DNA of 64,000 nt from positions 41,385,029-41,449,028 of the forward strand of contig NC_068972.1 of assembly GCF_016808095.1 (NCBI RefSeq), given 5' to 3'. A program made the position numbers and the translations under genes. This stretch comes from Vigna angularis. Taxonomy: Eukaryota > Streptophyta > Magnoliopsida > Fabales > Fabaceae. This document shows positions 51,421 to 63,933 of this stretch, one piece after another. Numbering within the stretch: the first letter of the stretch is position 1; each line of letters begins with the position of its first letter. The notes under the pieces are model-generated. The model was given only the letters and a program-made list of their open reading frames with translations, was not told the DNA's origin and ran no database searches.

Positions 51421-51630
51421 ATCTTTGCTTTGCCACGTCAGATAATGAATACACTCACCATACCACGTAGGTCAAATTTAAACGGCCGTTTGTTGAATTT
51501 GACGGCAGACCCCTAATTGCTGCAATTTTACATAAAAAAAGGACCCAATTGAGACGCCGAAAAGAAAAAGGACCTATTTGAGATTCACGCCAAAAATAGG
51601 GACCTACCGAGACATTAAACCATTTATTAG

Positions 51631-51975
51631 ATAACTCCAATATACGTTAAACAAGTCTTTCAACATATAAATTAGACAAGTCTACTGATAAGCATTAGAT
51701 AAGTTTGTATTCATTTACTACTTATATGAATCCTGCAATACACATTAGATAAATCTATTCATACATTGATTAGATGAATATAGCAAAAGACATTAATAAT
51801 ACACATTAGACGAACTGTCCAATACCGATTAGATGAGTATAGTAAAAAATATTAAATGAGTTATTTCATACATGGATTAGATAAGTCTAAGAATACACAT
51901 TAGACGAGTATATCTATACATTTGGTCAAACAAATTTTATAACACATTAAACAAGTTTGTCTATACACTAATTTT
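51631..51975. repeat. Degenerate minisatellite, right part
   Basis: Continues the 49400-50207 array after the Pack-MULE insertion with the same words (ATTAGACAAGTCTA, ACACATTAGACGA, GATTAGATGAGTATAG). Confidence 0.7.
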
Positions 51976-52180
51976 ATTTTAGTATTTAAATATTAAATAT
52001 GAAGTGTATTTACACAAGTTTCCACTTATTATTCATTAGTCTAAAAAGAAATTTTTTTCTTAATCTCCACCATTAATCTAAATAGGACAATTAACATTTT
52101 TATGAGAATAGAAGTGTTAGGAAAGTACATATGTAATTTTGAATCCTGATTTCAATCAAAATCTTGTCAATAAAATTATG

Positions 52181-53805
52181 TTCAACAACAACTTTTGACA
52201 ACATTTTGACACGGGACACATGTCAAAATGTGAGTGGTCCACATGGAAAAAAACATTAAAAATGAAAATGACGTGGAAAGAAAATTGGGGGAAGGGTTTG
52301 AAAGTGAAGAGGTTAATTTTCTCTCTTCAGAATTTGAATCTGAGGCAATCTGAGAGAGAACCCAAGCTTAGAGAGAGAAAGCGAACCCTAGAGTGAGTCC
52401 CGTTCCCTCCCACCCAGCCAACTCGCCTATTCCCAGAAACATGTCGGTGCAAGCGTGGTCCGCCGGAGTTCCGTGTGACAAAGTGGTGTCTGTTACGGTG
52501 ACCGATAGCGTTGGAAGCTTTGATTGAAACCGCCACCGACAAAGACGCGTTTTGAGCTACCGCCGTTTACGTCTACTCACCCACCCAGTCATTGTGGTTC
52601 GTCTTCCTTAGAGCGTCGCGGTCCTTTTTCCGTCGGAGTGTCGCCGTCGACGTTTACCCACCCACCCATCTTGCTCTGTGCCACCCATCGAGAGGCGTTG
52701 GTGTTCAATAAAGCGTGGTCGGACTGTCTTTATTCATTAAATGTTGGTTTAGTTTGTTTAAATTTGTTAGGGCATTTATGTGTTGTTGTGTTTTTTGGGT
52801 ATTTTTCAAGGTATGGTTTAGTGTGGGTTGATGGCGTTTTTGGGTGGAAAGTATGGAGTTTTTTTCTAATTTTTTTGACCATTTACTGGTTTAGTTCTTT
52901 CGACACAATTATTATGCCATTTATATACAATTTTATGTCCAAAGAACCATTTTTTGTAAAACTCATGGTGCAGAAACTGCAGTGGTAGCAAAGGCAAAAT
53001 AAGTGAGGACTTCAGGCAAATGTTTTGCATAACCAAGTCAACTACGTTGCAGGTACAACACTTGCACACTCCAAGCCAACCAAACTTGTAACTTTTTAAT
53101 GTTTATTTCTGCAAATAAAAAATTTTATTGTTTCATTGATATGTTAAATAACATTATTTGTATTTTGGACTTTGTTTGATGTCGGTATGATTGTGGAGTT
53201 ATTGTTTTCAAATTTATGGAGTTGTGGGATGTCGCTGAGGAATACGAAAAAAACACAATGCCCATTTTTGTAAGGTATAAATTTTTTCATTTTTGGGAGC
53301 TTTGATAGAAGATGTTACATTTTATTGATATATTGTGCATTTATCTCTTTGTAGGAGGAACTGCAACAGGTTAGGGAGAAGTATGTTTGTGATTGGATCT
53401 TGGATGTGGACAATGTGCGGAGGGATGAAATGTTGCAAGATTTAGGCCTTATGTAGATGTTGTTGAATAGGGATTTTTGCAATATGATTGATGTTTTGTT
53501 TACAACCTTTTGAATATGTATTGATGAGGTCTGAATGTACATATTTTTTGCTAGAAATGTTTAAAGAAATGTATTTGTTACATTTATTGATAATCAAATT
53601 TGAAGATGAGAATGATCATTGTGTACGATGTATGTACTGCAGTCCCCACGAAATTTGGATGTCATTATTTAGGAAATCTTGTATGTATAGGGTTCTATGT
53701 AGAATAAAAGATGAAAGGTGCAAAATATTTGGCTTAAGTCTCAATGAATGCGTCAACATGAATTGTATGTCCACTAAGTATGAACAAAAGAATTGTGCAC
53801 TTTAA
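52181..53805 (+). repeat. Left arm of the 4.2-kb inverted repeat
   Basis: The arm carries a small gene-like unit. A 28-codon frame starts at 52441 (MSVQAWSAGVPCDKVVSVTV). An upstream CT-rich leader, a GC-rich stretch (52510-52700), and later exon-like blocks with GTAAG/CTTTGTAG borders (53265-53360) follow. The family was not recognised. Compared with the right arm it differs by scattered substitutions and small indels. Confidence 0.75.
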
Positions 53806-53806
53806 A

Positions 53807-54745
53807 ATGAATGTCATTTTCATAGTTAACCTGGATGTGCAAAACCTTTGTCTGAAATCCCCACTTATTTTGTCTTTGCTACCAAAGCAGATTCTGCACC
53901 ATGAGTTTTACAAATATTGTTTCCTTGGACATGAAATTGTATATAAATGTCATAACAATTATCTGGACATCACTTTTATGTTCAAATATTGTTAAGGAAA
54001 AAATTGAAACTTCAAAATGAATGTCATTTTAATAGTTGATCTACCTGTGCAAAACTTTTGCCTGAAGTCCCCACTTATTTTGACTTTGCTACCAAAGTTG
54101 TTTCTGCATCATAAGTTTTACAAATATTGTTTCCTTTGATATGGAATTGTGTATAAATGTCATAAAAGTTGTCTGGACATCACTTGTATGTTCAAATATT
54201 GTTAATGAAGAAATTGAAACTTCAAAATGAATGTCATTTTCATAGTTGACCTGGTTGTGCAAAATCTTTGTCTGAAGTCCCCACTTATTTTGCCTTTGCT
54301 ACCAAAGTTGTTTTTGCACCATGAGTTTTACAAATATTGTTTCCTTGGACATGAAATTGTATACAAATGTCATAATAAAGGTCTCAACATCACTTTTATG
54401 TTCAAATATTGTTAAGGAAGAAATTGAAACTTGAAAATGAATATCATTTTCATAGTTGACCTCATTGTGCAAAACATTTGTCTGAAGTCCCCAGTTATTT
54501 TGCCTTTGTTACCAAAACTGTTTCTGCACATGAGTTTTACAAATATTATTTTCTTGGACTTGGAATTGTATATAAATGTCATAATAATGGTCTCAACAAC
54601 ACTTTTATGTTCAAATATTGCTAAGAAAGAAATTGAAACTTCAAAATGAATGTCATTGTCATAGTTGATCTCGCTGTGCAAAACTTTTGTCTGAAGTGCC
54701 CACTTATTTTACCTTTGTTACCAAAGCTGTTTCTGCACCATATTG
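53807..54745. repeat. Five tandem copies of a 210-bp unit at the centre of the inverted repeat
   Basis: Units start at 53807, 54018, 54227, 54437 and 54646 (spacings 211, 209, 210, 209) with 'ATGAATGTCATTTTCATAGTTGACCT'; the fifth is truncated at about 100 bp. Each unit is a diverged copy of the arm segment containing 'CTGAAGTCCCCACTTATTTTGCCTTTGCTA', in the right-arm orientation (about 55513-55666). One internal segment of the element has thus been multiplied. Confidence 0.88.
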
Positions 54746-54749
54746 TTTT

Positions 54750-56408
54750 ATTTGCACAATTCTTTTGTTCATACTTAATGGAAATACAAGTCATGTTGAC
54801 GCATTCATTGAGACTTAAGCCAAATATTTTGCACAGTTCATCATTTATTCTACTTCTACATAGAACCTTATACATACAAGATTTCCTAAATAATGACATC
54901 CAAATTTCGTAGGGACTACAGTACATACATCGTAAACAAATCATTCTCATCTTTAAATTTGATTATCAATAAATGTAACAAATACATTTCTTTGAACATT
55001 TCTAACAAAAAATATGTATATTTAGATTTCATCAATACATATTCAAAAAGTTATAAACAAAACATCAATCACATTGCAAAAATTCTTATTCAACGACATC
55101 TACATAAGGCCTTAATGTTGCAACACTGCATCCCTCCGCACATTGTCCACATCCAAGATCTAATCACAAACATACTTCTTCCTAACCTGTTGCAGTTTCT
55201 CCTGCAAAGAGATAAATGCACAATATATCAATAAAATGCAACATCTTCTATCAAAGCTCCCAAAAATGAAAATTTTTATACCTTACAGTTCTCTAAGTGG
55301 GCATTGTGTTGTTTTCATATTCCTCGGCGACATCCCACAACTCCATAAATCTCAAAACAATAACTCCACAATCATACCTACATCAAACAAAGTCCAAAAT
55401 ACAAATAATGTTATTTAACATATCAATGAAACAATAAAAAAAATTTATTTGCAGAAATAAACATTAAAAACTTACAAGTTTGGTTGGATTGAAGTGTGCA
55501 AGTGTTGTACCTGCAACGTAGTTGACCTGGTTGTGCAAAACATTTGCCTGAAGTCCCCACTTATTTTGCCTTTGCTAACACTGCAATTTCTGCACCATGA
55601 CTTTTACAAAAAATGGTTCCTTGGACATGGAATTGTATATAAATGGCATAATAGTTGTGTCGAAAGAACTAAACCAGTAAATGGTCAAAAAAATTAGAAA
55701 AAAATTTCATACTTTCCACCCAAAAACGCCATCAACCACTAAATCTTCTACACAGCTTCAACCCACACTAAACCATACCTTGAAAAATACCCAAAAAACA
55801 CAACAACACATAAATGCCCCAACAAATTTAAATAAACTAAACCAACATTTAATGAACAAAGACAGTCCAACCACGCTTTAATGAACACCAATGCCTCTCG
55901 GTGGGTGTCACGGAGCAAGATGGGTGGGTGGGTAAACGTCGACGACGACACTCCGACGGACAAAGGACCGCGACGCTCTAAGGAAGACGAACCACAATGA
56001 TTGGGTGGGTGAGTAGACGTAAACAGCGGTAGCTCAAAACACGTCTTTGTCGGTGGCAGTTTCAATCAAAGCTTCCAACGCTATTGATCACTGGAACGGA
56101 CACCACTTTGTCACATAGAACTCCGGCAGACCACGCTTGCACCGACACGTTTCTGGGAAGAGGCGAGTTGGCTGGGTGGGAGGGAACGAGACTCACTCTA
56201 AGGTTCACTTTCTCTCTCTAAGCTTGGATTCTCTCTCACCTTGCCTCTGATTCAAATTCTGAAGACAGAAAATGAATCTCTTCACTTTCAAACCCTTCCC
56301 CCAATTCTCTTTTCACATCATTTTCATTTTTAAATTTTTTTTTCATGTGAACCACTCACATTTTAAAATGTGTCCCGTGTCAAAATGTTCTCAAAAATTG
56401 TTGTTGAA
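54750..56408 (-). repeat. Right arm of the 4.2-kb inverted repeat
   Basis: Inverted copy of 52181-53805. Matching landmarks include 'GATAATCAAATTTGAAGATGAGAATGA' inverted near 54940, the GAGGAACTGCAACAGG block inverted near 55190, and the ACCCACCCACCCATCTTGCTC block inverted near 55915. Confidence 0.8.
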
Positions 56409-57803
56409 ATATCATTTTCCTCCCACGCCGCATATCTTTCAACACGCTCTTCTTATGCACCATGCTGCTTTTCTTTTCATGAAAGTGACCAAATCTTTTC
56501 GTTTATTAAAACAATAGAAATGTTTCATAGTACGTTTCCCAATACTTTTTCATATATTTATATCATTTCACATTTCAAATTTAGCTTTTCTACTATTTTA
56601 TTTAATAAATCTTTTTCATAAATTTATAATTTTCAATAAATTTTAACAAATAAAATACGCGCAAAAAGTGTACTTCTAACATCTTTTTGTCACTAGATGC
56701 ACCCCAAGTGTTTGTTAAATGTAGGAAGTTTCTTTAAAAATAGTACAAGATTATTTTGTTTGCATGATGAGTCAATATCGATATTCAATTGGAATATGGA
56801 TATAAAATGCGACATTTTTTAGATAATAGAAAATGTGCTGGTAGAAAATTTAAATAATATGAAGTATTTGTAGATTATGGTAAAAGCATTTGTAAGAGAA
56901 GTACATACATATGAAAGAATCAAAGAAAATTTTCCCTATATATTTTTCTAAATTGTCATAATTTTTTTTCAACTCAATTAAACAGGTACTTAAAACAAAT
57001 CTAAACATAATTCAAATAGCATTTAATTTCATCTGTCATAATCAGGTTGCGGACAAATGATTTTAAAAAATAGTTTCAACTAACGTTTCCCCGTTGGTTG
57101 TGGATGATTACGATTGACAACAACAAAATTGGTGGAGACCACAATAGTTATGCTAAATAATAATATCCTGCAAATTAATAATGAATAATACAATTTGTGA
57201 TATTAAAATAAACCAAAAGACAAATAAATACTAACTCTTTGAAGTAAAAGAGTAACTTAATGCTTATATTTGGACTCAACAGAAAAAACCTATAAAAAGT
57301 TATTGAAAAACTAAAGAAATTAAAATTGCAATAAATAACGTAGAACATGACTAAAAGATTTGACTGAACAATCGTATAGCTAATAAAGTCAACATAAGTT
57401 TTGGTGGCCTAACATGTTTTCGTGCTCATTCATTAAAGACACATTTCAACAAATATTTAACAAAAGCTTCTGTTTTGGCTTCGCTAGGAACTATGTTGTT
57501 TCTTTTGGTTTCTATTCACAGTAGCTATGAGAAAAAAAAGGTGCAATATTATTTTATTGATTCACCTTTACCGTGATAAGTTAATGGAAAATTCTATTCC
57601 TGGTTTCCGATTCTCTAAACTGACAAGGATGACAAAAAAGGAAGTACCACTTTTACCATAAGCACTGAAGCCTACATATAAACAAAAACAGTGGGCTTCC
57701 TTTTTTGTGTTCAAATAACATTAAATGATATATGTACACAAAAGGATTCAAAAAGCTATAAAAAATTGGCTTTGTAGATAAAAAGGTGGCTCAATAAATT
57801 ATC
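56409..57803. other. Intergenic and 3' flank of the RAD5B-like gene
   Basis: AT-rich DNA without coding signal. The last few hundred bases probably hold the RAD5B-like 3' UTR and polyadenylation region. Confidence 0.5.
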
Positions 57804-60800
57804 TCACGTGAATAGCATTTTGAGGTCTTGGATCCGAGCAGACCGAACCTCATCATAGGTGAAGGTGCCAGATATCATCCTCTGTTCTCTGGCCTGCACT
57901 TGTTGCAAACGATCTTCCACTGTGTCCTGCTGTTCACATCACTCATTAACTCTTGCCATAGTTGATAAAAAAAATGTGAGGAAAATAAAGTCAAAATAAC
58001 GTGCCAACTTAAACCAAAAGAAAAGTTAGTCCAAGTCACCCAACAAAAGGATAAAAGCTGGGAGACTGCTTGTGAAAAACGTGAGAAAATACCAAGGAGA
58101 AAAAAATTATCAGAGCATTAAAATAGTGAACAAATTTGAACTATATCAAGACAAAGCCATTTAAAATAAAATAATCAAAGGGTTAACCCATAGTTGGTAG
58201 GAAAAGCAGGGAAAAAGAAGGGAAGTGTGGGCTTATCAATTAATAACAAATCTGGCTAAAAGAAAACTTTGAATATTCCAAGTCCATTCCGAAACATTTG
58301 ACCAATTAGGAAGTCGGCAAGAGAGGTATCTCGGTTTAAGAAGGGTATGCATGATTGCATCTGTGTTTTTATTTTCTTAGTTTGTAAGCAAGTTGAAAAA
58401 ATGGATCGGCTAACCTTCACAATGAATCTTCTTACTTTAACTCTACGGTTTTGTCCTATGCGATGAATTCTCATTATGGCTTGCTCCTCAAGAGCAGGAT
58501 TCCACCACGGATCCTACATTTACAACACAATGTTATCACATAAGCTTGAAGTTGTTCGACAGGGTAGACAATGGAGAGAAGGGAAATAGGCATAGCATAC
58601 CATTATGAAAACATTTGAGGCTGCAGTTAAGTTCAAGCCTACACCACCAGCCTTTAGCGACATCAGCAAAACCTGTAACATGAAGTGATTCAGTGGCGCT
58701 ATTTTCGATTGAAATGGAAAATAAATAGTTCAAATTGATTTCACTTACCCTTTTCTCCCTTGTTTTATTGAATTCATCCAGAACTTTCTCCCTCTGTTTC
58801 TGCGTCAATTTTCCATCATATCTCAAAAAGCCAATGCCCCTCCGCCTCAATGGATTCTCCAAGAGATCAAAAAATGAAGTCCACTGACTGAAGACAATAC
58901 TCTTTTCACCCGCGGGTGAGTTCAGAATACCCTCCAGGAATTCGAATAGCTTTGAAAACTTCGAAGACTCTGTCACATTGTTCTTAATATCGACCTCGAA
59001 TGGGCTTTCAGACGGACAAGTGATCAGATCATCTTTCTGGAGCAAATTACGACACATTGGACATTGGCCACCCGCGGGGGTGCCCCAGCAACTGAACAGA
59101 CATTCTCTACAAAATTTATGAGCACATGGTGTAAACACAGGATCTTCTGGAGATTCCAAACATACTGCGCATTCTCCAGGATCGCCCTTTTGAATATTCT
59201 CCAAAACCTCTTCAATGTATGCACGAGGTTGGATAGAGTCCGGAGAAGCGGAATTAAGTAATATACTTGCGAGTTTGTTCACCTCTGCTTTCAGCTGTGG
59301 ATCATCTTGATTGCTTTCGTTGGGTGAACCAGTATCAGACTGAAGAAATCTTCTTGCGATTCTGCCTAAGTCTGCATACTTACGGGAATCGCTTCCGCTT
59401 CATATACGAGGGAAAAATAGTATCAGAGGCAGAAAAATTGGAAGGGAAACATGTAAGAGCATTTGAATGTGTTTTGCCAGGCCTACCACATAACCAAAAA
59501 CGGATGGTTACAACAGCGTCTCAACTGCATTAGAAGGTCAAGGATATTGGCATAATGGTGTAGAACATTTCCTTGTGCAACGTACTGATCAAATTGAACC
59601 TGTTACATTTGGATGATAAAAGTCTTGAGATAGTAAACACTCCGAGCAAATTAAAACCAACAGCAATCCAAAGTGCTTAAGATATTAATTAGTTTCTAGA
59701 TAAAACGATGTCCGAGAACAGCTACTATTAACAAATAGACTGACTTCATGGAGAAGAAATAAAAATGAAACTAAATTTTATTCGAAACTAAGCACAAATC
59801 AGAAACCGTGGCACAAAACTTACTTTAGATCGCTCGAAAAGGGTTTCGTAGAAGTCACGTTCACACTCTGATTGTTTACATTCAATCAATTCGATGTCAA
59901 TTGGAGGCAGAAGAAGTATAGGCCTGGAAAACGTGTGATATTAAAAAATATACATTTGAGTTGGCAACAAATGCGCAATTCAAGTGAAGCGAGAATCACT
60001 ACCTTCCCTCTTTATCTTTCGATTCCTTCGTTCTTCTTAGCATTAGCATCCTCAAAATGGCTTTGACCAGCTTCAGGGATTTTGGATCACCATTCTCATA
60101 AGGCCTTTGAATCAACTTTTGCCACCTGTGCACATGTTTCCATCAACAAAATAAATATTGATTCTCTGAATAAAAGATTTTTTTCTCTAAACAAACATGT
60201 AAGTTAGAATCACATTCTTTTCGTACCATGCCCAGTTGCACCAAGGTTCAACACGCAAGAAACACAAGAGACTGTATAGGTCCTCCAAGCTATTCTGCAA
60301 TGGAAATGACATTTCACAAAAGGTGGTGAAAGGTGAAGTAAATATTTTGATCTGGGAAAGATGGAAATCACATTCCACGTGGAATAGTGTTCTTTTAACC
60401 TTGCAATTATAATCTGATTACAAATAATGTTCGCCTGAAAACTAAAAAGACAAACCTGAAGCGGTGTTCCAGTTAGACACCAGCGGCTGTGTGCTGAGAG
60501 AGTAAAAGCAGCCTGGGAAACCTGACTTCTATGGGCTTTTATATTATGAGCTTCGTCCAGCACCACCCTGTACCATTGGATCTTGTGGTAGATGCTATTG
60601 CCTCCATTCTGGTTTCAAAAGCCAGAGAACCTTATATGAAGAAGGTTCACTACAAAAATGGTACAAAATATAAAGGAATGTTTCTTACATTTTTGTATTC
60701 AGCTGATAGGACACCATAAGTTGTTAAGACAACGTCATGCCCAGAGATGAACAAGAGATCATCGGTTCTTCTGCCACCATAATGAACAAATATGGATATA

Positions 60801-63784
60801 CTACCGCGCTTTGAATGCGTTTCAAGCTCATCCTGCGGAATATAAATACTTGTTAACTACAATATACCATTTAAACTATGAAGAGAAAAGACATATTTTC
60901 TTCTCGATTTGGTATAATGCAGAGGACACTCGCCTTCCATTGACCTAACAAAGCCATGGGACAAACAATTAGAGTGCCACCCTCGACTTTATGCATCGCG
61001 TAAGCGTTCTTCCTTTTATTTGCTATAATATCATCGTGTCCATTTATTGCATCCTTGTTTTCTGAGTTGCCTCGGCCTGGATTACTGAGTATCAGAGCAA
61101 TTGTCATAACGGTCTTTCCAAGTCCCATTGCATCCGCTAGAATCTAAAGCCAAAGATGAAAACATAAATAAAACCAATTTTGTAAGCAGGTAAAATGATT
61201 TAATCTTCAGATAATTTATGGCCTCAAACAAACTCACTCCTCCTCTTGCCATCTCAGTTGTTTTGGGAAATTTCTTTGAAGCTTCTCCGGTAAATGTATT
61301 GACATAAATAGTCCTTCTGCTGAAAGCAAGTAAAGTTAAGTTGCATAACAGCATTTAGGAGAAAACCCCAATTGTGTTTGCTGAATAATTTTCTATTAGT
61401 ACTTTACCCCTTGCATATAGTGTAGGCTGACCAGCAGGGATGCAGAGTTCTTTCTGCACTTTCAACATCCATTCCCTTCTCGATTTCATCCATCCAATAC
61501 AGGGCCTGCTTCTGGTAAGGCTTTAGATTACACATAAGTGTCTTTGGGGCTTCCTTCTCCTAGAGCAATACAAGAGACAAATTAATTTATTAAAAGTAAC
61601 CGTTGAGATAAGTTTTAATATAAACATTTGAAATAAAACACTTCAAAGCTACTTACCTTTAAGTCATAGATTTCTGCAGCTCCAACAATTTTGTTTAAAG
61701 CTGACTCTGAAAGAGCTTGTTCGTCATTATTTTGCTCGGGAATAGGCTCGCTACCCTTTCTTCGCTTGATCAAATGCAATGCTGCAGCTTCATCTGACCC
61801 AGCCTGTTGAAATCAACAGCATAATAAGCCGTCTTTGCACGAAGAGATTGCTTACAGGATCAAGTAACATTCACAACACTGAATACACTATCCCAGACAA
61901 CATCATGCAAACTATAGTACATTAAAAGAGAAGGATAGAAAATAGTAAATCGTACCCTTGGATAGAGCAACCGCTTTCGAGAATCTATATCTTCTGGCAT
62001 GAATTCAGCCTAGTTAAATGTAGCAACCACCGATTACAGACGCATAATTAAAAAAAAAATGAGAGATGAGGAGAGTCGATTACCTTTCGAGATGGCTTGA
62101 TCTCTAGCATTTTTAATAGGGCAAGAATTGGGTACATAGTATCATCAATTTTACCACAAGCCTCTAGCCTCCAAGAGGTGTCAACACGGTCGGCAAACAC
62201 AGAGTTGTGAATATAAAAGCTGCAAGAAAAATTCAACAATTCACCTACCAACAGACACAATACAATTTGACATCCAAATGCAAATGAATACACACAAAAA
62301 ACCTTCCATCGACACTATCTGTATCAACAGACGGAGATATAAAGATTATACCTCACTAAAAACAGAATCTCTTGCATCATCTCCAGTTTATCTGGGGCAG
62401 CAATGCATCGGCCTCGAACCTTGATCTTTCCAGAGCGCATAAGTGGAATCACAATCTTTGCCCACTCCATTGGCATCCTCCCAACCTGAAGCCACCACAC
62501 AAAGCACCATCAAGCCTAACTCTTACATGCTCACTTATAAACTCAAATTCAATAAACACGTACTATTTGTTGTCTTGCACAGGTATATTCAATCAGAAAC
62601 AGACAACAGATACCTTGTCGAGCAAATATTCAAACATCAAGTCCTCAAATTATAAGTACCCCTTTTCGAAAGACCTAACTTTCATAACCTAGGTACATTC
62701 ACACCCAGACATTATATTTACATATATAGTACACACGTATATACACATCATGTAACACCGTAAATCACTCCTGAATCACTTTTGGCACTAAATATTGATA
62801 TTCAAACATTGATTAGTCGTATTAAAGAGATTAACTGATAACACTGGACTAAGGGAAAACACACACTGGTATATATATATATATATACACACACACACAT
62901 GCATACACAAACACATAAATATATTCAAACACGCCCGTACATACATACATGCATGTACACGTAAACACACGTATGCATACATAAATAAACATCTAGTTAC
63001 AAACATATACCACATTCAGTTAAATCTTAAAAACACCTAATCATAAACAATCTCAATAACAATCAATGACAACAACTACCTCTCCAGAACGCTTGGTTGA
63101 AACACGAACGATCAACTGAGACTTTCTCGAGTAAGTCGGCAGAGGAAAGTTGAAATGAACGATTTCATTGTCCACCAATCTCCGCACTCCTCTGGCAGTC
63201 GAAACCGCAACCTCAGCCTTCCTCCCAAGCAAGAACCATCCAGCCTCCTCCGGAAACTCCCCGTCCTCGAGATTAGGAATATTCCTCTTCTCCACATCCT
63301 TGCGCACCGCCACCACCTCCACATCATCACTAACCTCTGTTGTCTGCACCGGTGGAACCGGTTCCGACACTATCCTAACCGGTTGAACCGGTGGAGTTGA
63401 TTCTGCCTCATCGCCTTCCTCCTCCTCTTCTTCTACTTCTTCTTCCAATGGCGCCATCGATTTCAAAGACTCTCCTTTGGAAGCGACCTTCGTGTTCGTG
63501 CCCTTGAGAAACTCCTCGAGCCTTTGTCGTTGTTGTTGTTGCCTTTTGCTCAGTGCGTTGAAATAAGAAACATCGAAGCCGGTTTCACCTTGTCCTTCTT
63601 CTTGGAGAGCATCGTTCTCGTTAGGGTTTGGCTGCGAGGCAAGAACGCGCGCGCCGCCGTTGCTGGTGGTGGAGCGGACCACAGTGAGAGGCTTCGCGGC
63701 GATGACAGGCTTGCCACCGCGGAAGAGGAACTTGTGTAACCTTCCTGGAGGTGGTGATGTTATGGAAGGTTCTTCTTCCTCCAT
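57804..63784 (-). CDS. RAD5B-like: RAD5B-like HIRAN-SNF2-RING helicase / E3 ligase (18 exons)
   Basis: Rad5/HLTF proteins act in error-free post-replication DNA repair: an ATPase remodels forks and a RING extends ubiquitin chains on PCNA. Exons: 63784-63080, 62485-62352, 62219-62084, 62009-61956, 61803-61657, 61559-61408, 61316-61238, 61143-60934, 60832-60689, 60608-60456, 60294-60227, 60125-60003, 59923-59824, 59599-59487, 59397-58749, 58672-58601, 58513-58415, 57926-57804. They sum to 3261 nt, 1086 residues, all phases consistent. Domains: disordered acidic N-terminus; HIRAN about 182-300; Walker [12 protein letters not shown] 470-480; DEAH 605-608; C3HC4 RING 849-888 (C849, C852, C864, H866, C869, C872, C885, C888); SNF2 C-terminal helicase with [15 protein letters not shown] and [11 protein letters not shown] (1024-1034). 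Wording is closer to Arabidopsis RAD5B than RAD5A. Intron 8 has a GC donor. Start chosen at [19 protein letters not shown]; an in-frame ATG at 63952 adds a non-conserved stretch. Confidence 0.95.
62870..62965. repeat. TA/CA compound microsatellite in RAD5B-like intron 1
   Basis: (TA)n followed by (CA)n and CATA words within the first intron (62486-63079). Confidence 0.8.
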
Positions 63785-63914
63785 GGATACAAAAACGTTG
63801 CAAAATACTAAGAAAAAGAAAGAGAGAAAGAAATGAAATGAAAACGACGATAGTGAGAGTGGTGTGAGTGGCAGAGAGGGTTTTGTTATTGGAGTAAGCG
63901 CTGGTTTTTCAGTG

Positions 63915-63922
63915 GCGCGAAA
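63915..63922 (-). promoter_or_regulatory. E2F-type site (TTTCGCGC)
   Basis: Reads TTTCGCGCC on the gene strand, a perfect match to the plant E2F consensus TTTSSCGC, about 135 bp upstream of the RAD5B-like start codon. E2F sites are typical of S-phase and DNA-repair genes. Function is inferred. Confidence 0.55.
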
Positions 63923-63933
63923 TTGTTTCACCC

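Larger units (their letters stand above)
50217..51621. mobile_element. Pack-MULE carrying a DELLA-domain fragment
   Basis: A 1405-bp element with a perfect 9-bp target duplication ATTTATTAG (50208-50216 and 51622-51630) and inverted termini GGTTTAATGTCTCGGTAGG. The inverted repeats run about 190 bp (50217-50406 and 51430-51621), ending at the TGACGTGGCA block. The interior holds a DELLA coding fragment, UTR-like T-rich DNA, a 20-bp direct repeat TTCCCTGGAAGAAGGTTTTG at 50644 and 51189, a GC-rich stretch (51210-51330) and a long (TA)n. No transposase. It inserted into a minisatellite, which makes its borders unambiguous. Confidence 0.93.
52181..56408. mobile_element. 4.2-kb foldback-like (long-TIR MULE type) element
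   Basis: The ends are inverted copies starting TTCAACAACAA and including TTTTGACACGGGACAC (52181 inward; 56408 inward). Arms of about 1.63 kb (52181-53805 and about 54750-56408) mirror each other through a CT-rich leader, coding-like GC-rich exons, introns with GT/AG borders and a terminal ATT-rich part. The interior is a five-copy tandem array. MULE-like terminal words (ACACATGTCAAAATGTGAGTGGTCCAC) suggest a Mutator relative, but I could not find a matching target duplication, so inverted duplication of an older element is an alternative. No intact protein is encoded. Confidence 0.75.

Noticed and set aside
51167..51470. Three overlapping frames encoding long Tyr-Ile repeats
   Set aside because: They are translations of the (TA)n microsatellite and its flanks, not genes.
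53488..55697. Many 60-110-codon frames with similar Cys/His/Phe-rich peptides
   Set aside because: All are translations of the inverted arms and the 210-bp tandem units of one repeat element; no intact domain could be recognised.
59024..61354. Separate short minus-strand frames such as 61082-61354 and 60210-60566
   Set aside because: They are exons of the RAD5B-like gene read through into introns, or shadows, not separate genes.
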